A stretch of DNA of 7,385 nucleotides, from positions 1-7,385 of the forward strand of contig JAEDJI010000038.1 in NCBI GenBank assembly GCA_016296435.1, written 5' to 3'. Source of the DNA: Bacilli bacterium. GTDB lineage: Bacteria > Bacillota_I > Bacilli_A > RF39 > UBA660. Positions 1-5,608 of this stretch are shown piece after piece (position 1 is the stretch's first letter; each line of letters begins with the position of its first letter). The notes beneath the pieces were generated by a model. It saw only the letters and a program-made list of their open reading frames with translations, was not told where the DNA came from and made no database searches. The position numbers and the translations under genes were made by a program.

Positions 1-106
1 TTATAAAATCTATTTTTTTATCTTGATTTTGTATCCAAATAAATGTTGATGTTATAAGTATAATTAATGTAAAAAAAATGTGTGATATATATTTAAATAT
101 TTCCAT
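1..106 (-). CDS. N-terminus of an unrecognised membrane-anchored or secreted protein (partial, runs off left edge)
   Basis: An open frame begins at ATG 106-104 and stays open for 35 codons to the window edge. The peptide begins MEIFKYISHIFFTLIILITS and continues TFIWIQNQDKKIDFI. Residues about 8-25 are strongly hydrophobic, followed by a polar, charged stretch. This fits an N-terminal signal-anchor or single membrane helix with the rest of the protein outside. There is no clear AXA cleavage site or lipobox, so I favour an anchor over a cleaved signal. The start is supported by a G-run (GGGGGG) five bases upstream, able to pair with the CCUCC anti-Shine-Dalgarno, and by a near-consensus extended promoter 26-54 bases upstream. 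It lies downstream of rsmI in the same orientation but has its own promoter. The family cannot be identified from this fragment. Confidence is for the gene being real. Confidence 0.7.
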   Translation of the reverse strand, partial: MEIFKYISHIFFTLIILITSTFIWIQNQDKKIDFI

Positions 107-131
107 ATTATCCCCCCAATTAATGGGTCTT

Positions 132-160
132 ATTATAACATATTTAATGACAAAAGTAAA
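132..160 (-). promoter_or_regulatory. Predicted sigma-A extended -10 promoter for the left-edge gene
   Basis: On the minus strand, TTTACT (160-155, 4/6 to consensus) is followed by a 17-base spacer and a perfect TATAAT (137-132). TG-T directly precedes the -10, giving an extended TGnTATAAT element. The expected start of transcription is near base 125, leaving a leader of about 20 bases that holds the GGGGGG ribosome binding site (117-112). A CCCA/TGGG inverted repeat (127-124 with 118-115) could partly pair with that G-run. Confidence 0.7.
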
Positions 161-190
161 GAAAAAATAAAAGTTATAAAAATTTATAAA
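160..190 (-). terminator. Weak AT-only hairpin plus T-rich tract (possible terminator)
   Basis: On the minus strand TTATAAA (189-183) and TTTATAA (180-174) form a 7-bp inverted repeat with a very short loop. CTTTTATTTTTTC (173-161) follows. It is the only hairpin with a T-rich tail I found between rsmI and the left-edge gene, so it could end rsmI transcripts or those from the promoter at 243-271. The stem has no G:C pair and would be unstable, so this is a weak candidate. The T-rich tail overlaps the -35 region of the next promoter by one base. Confidence 0.3.
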
Positions 191-242
191 TAGAAATATC
201 CCATATTTAATTACCTAAAATCTAAGTTTTTTTATATACCTA

Positions 243-271
243 ATAATATTTATTTAAACTTTTACAGTCAA
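243..271 (-). promoter_or_regulatory. Second predicted sigma-A promoter, upstream in the intergenic region
   Basis: On the minus strand TTGACT (271-266, 5/6) is followed by exactly 17 bases and TATTAT (248-243, 5/6). Transcription would start near base 236, about 110 bases before the -35 to -10 region of the next promoter ends and 130 bases before the left-edge start codon. It may provide a longer leader to the same gene, or a short RNA ending at the AT-only hairpin at 174-189. The AT-rich background makes chance matches common, but the fit of both boxes plus ideal spacing is better than most. Confidence 0.5.
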
Positions 272-304
272 ATATTACTTTTGGAAAATTATTTATCTTT
301 TATA

Positions 305-332
305 AGAGTATCCTCTAATAATTTAATTATTA
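305..332. repeat. Two adjoining palindromes upstream of the intergenic promoter
   Basis: AGAG-TATC-CTCT (305-316) is directly followed by TAATAATTTAATTATTA (316-332), an AT-only palindrome with 8-bp arms around a single central base. They lie 34 bases upstream of the -35 at 266-271 on the minus strand. Neither has a T-tract, so neither looks like an intrinsic terminator. They could be a protein-binding site, an upstream DNA structure, or chance in AT-rich sequence. Confidence 0.4.
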
Positions 333-428
333 TTGTAATTACTTTATCTTAATCATAACAATATGAATATGCATAATATATTTGAATTCTGCTGCCTTTT
401 TTATGTCCTTTTCGGAAACTTACTTTTT

Positions 429-1274
429 CTATTTATACATATCTTTTAAATTTAAACTAGCATTATAAATATCTTTCTTTTTATAGTTTGATTTCTCATT
501 TAAAATATTTATTGCTTCTTTTAAAGAAATATTTTCTTTTATTACTATATCTATTAATTGAGCTTCAATTGAGATATTTATTTCTTCTTTTATAGTAGAT
601 TCTTTTTCTATTATAAAGGTATATTCTCCTTTAGTTGCATTTTCATTATCTTTTAACTCTTTTATTACTTTATCTATTTGTCCATAGTAATTTTTTTCAT
701 GCAATTTAGTTAAGTCACTTGATACACTTATATTAATATCTTCTAATTCCTCTCTTAAGTATTCTAGTGTCTTTATAATACGATTAGGACTTTCATAGAA
801 AATAAAGGTATTTATATCACTATTATTTATATTTTTAATTAATTCTTTTTTATCTTTTTGTTCTCTTGGAAAAAATCCATAAAAAGTAAAGTTATCAGAT
901 TTTAATCCACTTACTGATAAAGCTGTTATTAATGCAGATATGCCTCCGATTGGAATAGTGTTTATATTGTTTAATTTAGCTTCTTTTATTAAGATGTAAC
1001 CTGGATCTGATATACATGGTGTTCCTGCATCTGTTATAAGCGCTACTTGTTTACCTTCTTTTAGATAGTTTATTATACTTTGTGTTCTTTCTTTTTCATT
1101 AAATTTATGATATGAAATTAATTTATTTTTTATTTCATAATAATTTAGTAATTTTAGACTACGTCTTGTATCTTCACATAGAATAATATCTACATCTTTT
1201 AAAGCATCAATAGCTCTTTTAGTCATATCATTTAAATTACCTATTGGGGTTGCTACTACAAATAGTGTTCCCAT
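429..1274 (-). CDS. rsmI: 16S rRNA (cytidine(1402)-2'-O)-methyltransferase
   Basis: A 281-residue protein of normal RsmI length. The family uses SAM to 2'-O-methylate C1402 of 16S rRNA in the ribosomal P site, paired with RsmH base methylation, and supports decoding accuracy; it acts in the cytoplasm on 30S subunits. Visible motifs of the tetrapyrrole-methylase fold: VATPIGNLND (7-16), CEDTR (33-37), ALITDAGTPCISDPGY (78-93), FYGFFPR (131-137), FYESPNRI (159-166), DLTKLHE (187-193) and KGEYTFIIE (215-223), then a C-terminal helical domain (about 250-276) like the RsmI HTH region. The usual PGPSA loop reads GGISA (110-114), a deviation. The start ATG 1274-1272 has an AGGTGAT site that overlaps the mutS TAG stop 8 bases upstream, so it is probably cotranscribed and translationally coupled with mutS. 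Stop is TAG. No clear terminator follows. Confidence 0.95.
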   Translation of the reverse strand: MGTLFVVATPIGNLNDMTKRAIDALKDVDIILCEDTRRSLKLLNYYEIKNKLISYHKFNEKERTQSIINYLKEGKQVALITDAGTPCISDPGYILIKEAKLNNINTIPIGGISALITALSVSGLKSDNFTFYGFFPREQKDKKELIKNINNSDINTFIFYESPNRIIKTLEYLREELEDINISVSSDLTKLHEKNYYGQIDKVIKELKDNENATKGEYTFIIEKESTIKEEINISIEAQLIDIVIKENISLKEAINILNEKSNYKKKDIYNASLNLKDMYK

Positions 1275-1282
1275 ATAATCAC

Positions 1283-3820
1283 CTACTTTTCTTTTAAGTA
1301 TTTTTTTAATTCATCTAGGATATTTAATGCCTCGAGTGGTGTGATTTCTAGTGGATTTATTTCTTTTAATCTTTTTTCTATTTTAGATTCTTCTTGTGAA
1401 GTAAAATCAAGGTTTAATGTTGTTTGTTCATATATTTCTTTTTTTGGTTTTTTATTTTCATATATATCTAATATTTCTTTAGCTCTTGTTATTATTTCAT
1501 CTGGAAGGTTTACTAGTGATGCAACATGGATACCATAACTTTTATCAACAGGTCCTTGTTTTATTTTATGTAGAAATGTTATTGAGCCTTGTTCTTCAAT
1601 TGCACTTACATGAACATTTTTTAAATTTCTTAATCTTTTATCAAGAGTTGTTAATTCATGATAATGTGTTGAAAATAGTGTTTTTGCTTTTACATGATCA
1701 TGTATGTATTCAAGTATTGCTTGTGCTAGACTCATTCCATCATATGTCGCTGTCCCTCTTCCTAATTCATCAAATAGTATTAAGCTATTTTTAGTAGCAT
1801 TTGATACAGCATTATTAGCTTCTTTCATTTCTACCATAAATGTTGATTCTCCACTTACTAAGTCATCACTTGCTCCGATTCTTGTAAATATTTTATCAAA
1901 TATTGGTAATTTTGCTTCTTTAGCTGGTACAAACGAGCCTATTTGAGCCATTATTACTATTATTGCAAACATTCTCATATAAGTTGATTTCCCACTCATA
2001 TTAGGTCCTGTTATTAAAAGAATATTAGTTTTTTCATCCATTATTATATCATTTGGAACATATTCTTTTTTAGATACTACTTCGACAACTGGATGTCTTG
2101 CTTCTTTTATATAAACATTTCTTTGTTCTGTTAAAGTTGGTTTTGTAAAATTATTTTGTTCTGCAACATTAGCAAGCGAAACTAAAACATCTATTTCACT
2201 TATTACTTTTGCAGCTTGTTGAATTTTAGCAATATATTTTCTAACTTCATCTCTTATTTCTAAGAATAGTTTATATTCCATAGTTATACTTTTTTCTTCA
2301 GAGTTTAATATTATATCTTCTTTTTCTTTTAATTCTTGTGTTATATATCTTTCCCCAGTAGTAAGAGTTTGTTTTCTTACATACCCATATTCATCTTTAA
2401 TTTGGTCTATGTTTGATTTAGAAACTTCGATATAATACCCAAATACTTTATTAAATCCTACTTTCAGATTTTTAATACCAGTGCGTTCTTTTTCTTGTTG
2501 TTCTAGTTTTAAAATAAAGTCTTTTCCACCACTTGAAAGACTTTTTAAATTATCTAGTTCTTCATTATAACCTGTTTTAATAATATTTCCTTCTTTTATA
2601 GTTAATGGTGCTTCTTCATTTATTGATTTTTCTAATAAGTCTTTCAAGTCATCAAGAGTATCAAATGTATCTTCATAGTTTATTTCTTTTAATATTTTTT
2701 TAATCTCTGGAAATACTTTAATTGAATTTTTTAATTGAATCAAGTCCCTGGCATTTAAATTACCATAGGCTATTCTCCCAGATAATCTTTCTAAATCATA
2801 AACATTATTTAATAAATCTCTTAATTCTTCTTTTAAAATAAATTCTGTTAATAATGTTGATATAAGTTCATATCTTTTTTCTATTTTATTTTTATTTACT
2901 AAAGGATTTTCTATCCATTTTTTTAGTAATCTAGACCCCATTGCTGTTTTCGTTTTATCAAGCATCCATAGAAGTGAATATGTTCTTTCTTTTAGTCTTA
3001 GAGTTTCAACTAATTCAAGGTTTCTTTTAGAATGAACATCTATTTCTAAAGAATCATTTTTATCAATAATAATACTTTTTTGTAGATGATTTAAACTTCC
3101 TTTTTTCATTTCTTGAAGATAAAATAATAAATGTTTTATAGAGTTAATTATTCTAATATCTTGAATATTTTCATAAGTATTTTGATATTGTTCTTCAAGA
3201 AGGTTATTACTTATTGTTATTAAGATATTATATTTTTCTCTTAATGTATTAATTATTCTACGATTTATTTTATCATTAACAATTAATTCTTTTATATCTA
3301 TTCTTATTATTTCATTTATTAATTTATCTTCATCATAATCAATCAGTATTGAATACATTACACCGGTTGATATATCAGCATAGCTTATAGCATAGCAATG
3401 ATTATAGTCATAAACACTTCCAACATAGTTATTAGTTTTTTCATCTAATGCAGATGATTCCATAAGAGTTCCTTTTGTTACTATTTGAACTACTCCACGC
3501 TCCACTACTCCTTTTCTATCAGGTGGTGTTAGTTGTTCACAAATTGCAACTTTATATCCTAAGCTTACAAGTTTTTCAAGGTATCCCAAATAAGAATGAT
3601 ATGGTATACCACACATTGGTACTCTTTCCTCTAAACCACAGTTTTTACCTGTTAATGTTAATTCTAAAAGACGAGATACTAATTCAGCATCTTCAAAAAA
3701 CATTTCATAAAAATCTCCAAGTCTAAAAAAAATGATTGCATCTTCATTTTGTTCTTTTATGTTTAAATATTGCAACATCATTGGAGAAAGTTTATTTTTA
3801 TCTACCTCACATCTTTTCAT
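1283..3820 (-). CDS. mutS: DNA mismatch repair protein MutS
   Basis: An 845-residue MutS1, normal length. It binds mismatches and small loops as a dimer and uses ATP to start repair. In order (numbered from the chosen start): N-terminal mismatch-binding domain with GDFYEMF (35-41), containing the Phe-x-Glu that contacts the mismatch; VPMCGIPYHS (67-76); connector and lever/clamp helices; then the ABC-type ATPase with Walker A GPNMSGKS (605-612), STFMVEM (659-665), Walker B LILFDELGRGT (680-690), the H-loop STHYHEL (717-723) and DKSYGIHVA (759-767). TTLNLDF near residue 800 sits where family members carry a sliding-clamp-binding motif; that role is inferred. I start at ATG 3820-3818 because GGTGAG lies 4 bases upstream and the protein then starts like other MutS; an in-frame GTG at 3832 would add four residues and lacks an upstream site. 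It has its own promoter. mutL is not in the window. Confidence 0.97.
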   Translation of the reverse strand: MKRCEVDKNKLSPMMLQYLNIKEQNEDAIIFFRLGDFYEMFFEDAELVSRLLELTLTGKNCGLEERVPMCGIPYHSYLGYLEKLVSLGYKVAICEQLTPPDRKGVVERGVVQIVTKGTLMESSALDEKTNNYVGSVYDYNHCYAISYADISTGVMYSILIDYDEDKLINEIIRIDIKELIVNDKINRRIINTLREKYNILITISNNLLEEQYQNTYENIQDIRIINSIKHLLFYLQEMKKGSLNHLQKSIIIDKNDSLEIDVHSKRNLELVETLRLKERTYSLLWMLDKTKTAMGSRLLKKWIENPLVNKNKIEKRYELISTLLTEFILKEELRDLLNNVYDLERLSGRIAYGNLNARDLIQLKNSIKVFPEIKKILKEINYEDTFDTLDDLKDLLEKSINEEAPLTIKEGNIIKTGYNEELDNLKSLSSGGKDFILKLEQQEKERTGIKNLKVGFNKVFGYYIEVSKSNIDQIKDEYGYVRKQTLTTGERYITQELKEKEDIILNSEEKSITMEYKLFLEIRDEVRKYIAKIQQAAKVISEIDVLVSLANVAEQNNFTKPTLTEQRNVYIKEARHPVVEVVSKKEYVPNDIIMDEKTNILLITGPNMSGKSTYMRMFAIIVIMAQIGSFVPAKEAKLPIFDKIFTRIGASDDLVSGESTFMVEMKEANNAVSNATKNSLILFDELGRGTATYDGMSLAQAILEYIHDHVKAKTLFSTHYHELTTLDKRLRNLKNVHVSAIEEQGSITFLHKIKQGPVDKSYGIHVASLVNLPDEIITRAKEILDIYENKKPKKEIYEQTTLNLDFTSQEESKIEKRLKEINPLEITPLEALNILDELKKYLKEK

Positions 3821-3824
3821 ACTG

Positions 3825-3830
3825 CTCACC
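3825..3830 (-). promoter_or_regulatory. mutS ribosome binding site (decides the start codon)
   Basis: GGTGAG on the minus strand lies four bases before ATG 3820-3818. The competing in-frame GTG (3832-3830) overlaps this element and is preceded only by TTTTTTTTGTATAATATTAT-type sequence, so it is unlikely to be used. Confidence 0.7.
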
Positions 3831-3837
3831 ACATAAT

Positions 3838-3866
3838 ATTATACAAAAAAAACAGATTAATTTCAT
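3838..3866 (-). promoter_or_regulatory. Predicted mutS promoter embedded in the greA terminator
   Basis: A perfect TATAAT (3843-3838) lies one base after the T-tract of the greA terminator. Seventeen bases further upstream is ATGAAA (3866-3861, 4/6 to TTGACA), within the terminator hairpin. Transcription would start near base 3831, leaving about ten bases of leader that consist almost entirely of the mutS ribosome binding site. The -10 and spacing are strong and the -35 is weak. Confidence 0.55.
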
Positions 3867-3874
3867 CTGTTTTT
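3845..3874 (-). terminator. Rho-independent terminator directly after greA
   Basis: On the minus strand AAAAACAGAT (3874-3865) pairs perfectly with ATCTGTTTTT (3857-3848) around a 7-base loop GAAATTA, and the T-tract is eight Ts (3852-3845). The greA stop codon TAA is partly inside the stem. Only two G:C pairs are present, so termination may be incomplete. Because the stem starts with As, the hairpin is nearly symmetrical and could also work weakly in the other direction. Confidence 0.75.
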
Positions 3875-4346
3875 AGTTAATTTCTATTACTTTTACTTCG
3901 TAATTTCCATTTGGACTTTCTACTGAAACTACATCTCCAACTTTATGCCCCATCAATGCTTTAGCAATGGGAGATTCATTTGATATTTTACTTTCAAATG
4001 GGTCTGCTTCTTGAGAACCAACAATTTTGTATTGATCAACATCATCTTCATCATCAATATAAGCAATTTTCACTGTTGTTCCTACCCCAACTTCATCAGT
4101 ATTTACTGATTCTATTATTTGAACATTTTCCAAAATAGTTTCAAGTTTTTTAATTTTTGCTTCAATTTCAGCTTGTTCATTTCTTGCAGCATCATAGTCT
4201 GCATTTTCAGAAAGATCACCAAGTGCTCTTGCTTCCTTAATTGCTTCAATATTAGCTGGTCTTTTTACATTTATTAAATCATTTAATTCATCTTTTATTT
4301 CTTCATATCCTTCTTTTGTTAAAAGGATTGGTTTATTATTGCTCAT
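3873..4346 (-). CDS. greA: Transcription elongation factor GreA
   Basis: A 157-residue protein, matching the family's usual ~158. GreA enters the RNA polymerase secondary channel and stimulates cleavage of backtracked RNA 3' ends, rescuing stalled complexes and improving transcript accuracy. The N-terminal coiled-coil hairpin (about 10-75) contains ARALGDLSENADYDAARNEQ at 39-58, with acidic tip residues D44 and E47 corresponding to the catalytic-site pair of the family. The C-terminal FKBP-like domain includes VGSQEADP, SPIAKALMGHKVGD and ends YEVKVIEIN. ATG 4346-4344 is preceded by AGAGGTGA six bases upstream. The gene has its own strong promoter (4381-4409) and its own terminator, so it can be expressed alone, although no terminator separates it from trhP2 upstream and readthrough is likely. 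In B. subtilis udk lies between yrrO and greA; here it is missing. Confidence 0.97.
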   Translation of the reverse strand: MSNNKPILLTKEGYEEIKDELNDLINVKRPANIEAIKEARALGDLSENADYDAARNEQAEIEAKIKKLETILENVQIIESVNTDEVGVGTTVKIAYIDDEDDVDQYKIVGSQEADPFESKISNESPIAKALMGHKVGDVVSVESPNGNYEVKVIEIN

Positions 4347-4380
4347 TTAAATTCACCTCTAAATTAATAAGTTCTCTAAA

Positions 4381-4409
4381 AGGATACTATTTTTTTTAAA
4401 TTTTGTCAA
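4381..4409 (-). promoter_or_regulatory. Strong predicted sigma-A promoter for greA
   Basis: On the minus strand a perfect TTGACA (4409-4404), a 17-base A/T-rich spacer and TATCCT (4386-4381, 4/6) lie in the 80-base gap after trhP2. Transcription would start near base 4374, giving a leader of about 28 bases with the AGAGGTGA site. The heptamer AGTATCC occurs twice on this strand, at 4423-4417 and 4388-4382, the second copy overlapping the -10. Confidence 0.75.
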
Positions 4410-4426
4410 GTTTTTTGGATACTTTT

Positions 4427-5608
4427 CTAAAACTTTACCCGTAAAATCGAGTCTTTTACTAGTTCTTGATCAACTTTTATTTTAAGTATTTGTCTAGGAT
4501 GCCTAGCAGCATTAAGCTCATTAAAATCTTCATCATATATTTTATCTATCTCAATATCAAAATCTATGTTATTTGGTCCAAATATATTAATAATCTGTTT
4601 TGATTCAAAGTAGTTTCTTTGTTCAATAGTTGCATATTTTGTTTTTCTATCATAATCTAGTACTATTCCTAAGAAATCTTGATTTGATACTTCTTCTCTT
4701 CCAATATAGTATTGATCATTATAATCAGCTTGATGATCAAAATATTGAGTAGTAGATTCTCTATTTGCTACTCGTGATAATATCTTTTGTTCATGATGCA
4801 ATAAATCATCAGTTAAGTTATTATTATAATATGCATCTATTAATTTTCGATAACTATTAATTACTGTTGCAATATAATAAGTACTACGCATTCTTCCTTC
4901 AATTTTTAATGACATAACACCTGTTTCTATTAATTCTTTAATTTTACTTGAAAGATTTAAATCTTTTGTTGCAATTGAATATTTTGTATCTCTTTTCTTA
5001 TCTAAATCAAAAACAAATCTACATACTTGTGCACATCCCCCTCGATTAGAATCTCTATTAGTAAAGTAATTTGATAGGACACATCTTCCTGAATAACATG
5101 TACACATTGCACCATGCAAGAAAACTTCTAAATCCATATGTGTTTGTTCATATATTTCTCTCATATCTTCTTGAGATACTTCTCTTGCCAAAACAACACG
5201 TTCCACTCCCATTTCTTTAAAATAGTTTACTGTTTCACCATTTGTAGTGCATGCTTGAGTACTTATATGTATTCTTAAAGTAGGAGTGTATTTTTTTACT
5301 ATATCTATTAGTAAAGGATCACTTAAAATAATTGCATCAACATTTATACTTTCTAAAGATTTTAGATATTCTATTATTCCATTTAAGTTTTCATTATGAA
5401 ATACAATATTAGTTGTTACATATAATTTTTTATTTAATTTATGTGCATAGTCTACTGCTTGTTTTATTTCATCAAGAGAAAAGTTATTAGCATTTGCCCT
5501 TAGGCTGAATTCTTTTCCACCGATGTAACAAGCATCTGCTCCATAAAGATAAGCAATTTTTAATTTTTCTAGGTCTCCTGCAGGAGAAAGCAATTCTACT
5601 CTTTTCAT
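4427..5608 (-). CDS. trhP2: U32-family tRNA U34 hydroxylation protein, large subunit (YrrO/TrhP2-like)
   Basis: A 393-residue member of the U32 'peptidase' family. In B. subtilis YrrO/TrhP2 is needed with YrrN/TrhP1 to make 5-hydroxyuridine at tRNA position 34; the peptidase name is historical. Visible: the N-terminal ELLSPAGDLEKLKIAYLYGADACYIGG (5-31), the U32 signature EVFLHGAMCTCYSGRCVLS (161-179), RDSNRGGCAQVCRF (185-198), MSLKIEGRMRSTYYIA (232-247), and a C-terminal domain ending near AARHPRQILKI (367-377). C169, C176, C192 and C196 are the cysteines expected to hold an iron-sulfur cluster in this family; C171 is extra. ATG 5608-5606 has AAGGTGA five bases upstream and overlaps the trhP1 stop by four bases (ATGA), so the two are translationally coupled. 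Stop is TAG, with no hairpin after it. The family is certain; the TrhP2 assignment rests on sequence and gene order. Confidence 0.88.
   Translation of the reverse strand: MKRVELLSPAGDLEKLKIAYLYGADACYIGGKEFSLRANANNFSLDEIKQAVDYAHKLNKKLYVTTNIVFHNENLNGIIEYLKSLESINVDAIILSDPLLIDIVKKYTPTLRIHISTQACTTNGETVNYFKEMGVERVVLAREVSQEDMREIYEQTHMDLEVFLHGAMCTCYSGRCVLSNYFTNRDSNRGGCAQVCRFVFDLDKKRDTKYSIATKDLNLSSKIKELIETGVMSLKIEGRMRSTYYIATVINSYRKLIDAYYNNNLTDDLLHHEQKILSRVANRESTTQYFDHQADYNDQYYIGREEVSNQDFLGIVLDYDRKTKYATIEQRNYFESKQIINIFGPNNIDFDIEIDKIYDEDFNELNAARHPRQILKIKVDQELVKDSILRVKF

Larger units (their letters stand above)
107..428. other. AT-rich intergenic region, no supportable gene
   Basis: These 322 bases between the rsmI stop and the left-edge start codon have stops in all six frames at short intervals and no credible coding region. 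They hold the two promoter candidates, the adjoining palindromes and the weak hairpin listed separately. A slightly GC-richer patch at about 388-418 stands out from the surrounding AT-rich DNA. No tRNA-like cloverleaf, riboswitch or strong terminator was recognised. Confidence 0.8.

Noticed and set aside
360..428. Search for an rsmI terminator or tRNA-like structure right after the stop
   Set aside because: Only very short stems (such as TCC/GGA around GAAAA) with no following T-tract on the minus strand. Nothing supports a terminator or tRNA.
1486..1794. Plus-strand open frame of 102 codons opposite mutS
   Set aside because: It is antisense to conserved MutS ATPase sequence, has low-complexity Leu/Phe/His-rich content and no ribosome binding site. 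It is a shadow of mutS codon use.
3475..3726. Plus-strand open frame of 83 codons opposite the MutS N-terminal domain
   Set aside because: Antisense to a conserved domain, Leu-rich and unlike any family I recognise. The other plus-strand frames at 1341-1538 and 1704-1946 fail for the same reasons.
3830..3832. GTG start four codons upstream of the chosen mutS ATG
   Set aside because: It overlaps the ribosome binding site, has none of its own, and would lie at or before the predicted transcription start.
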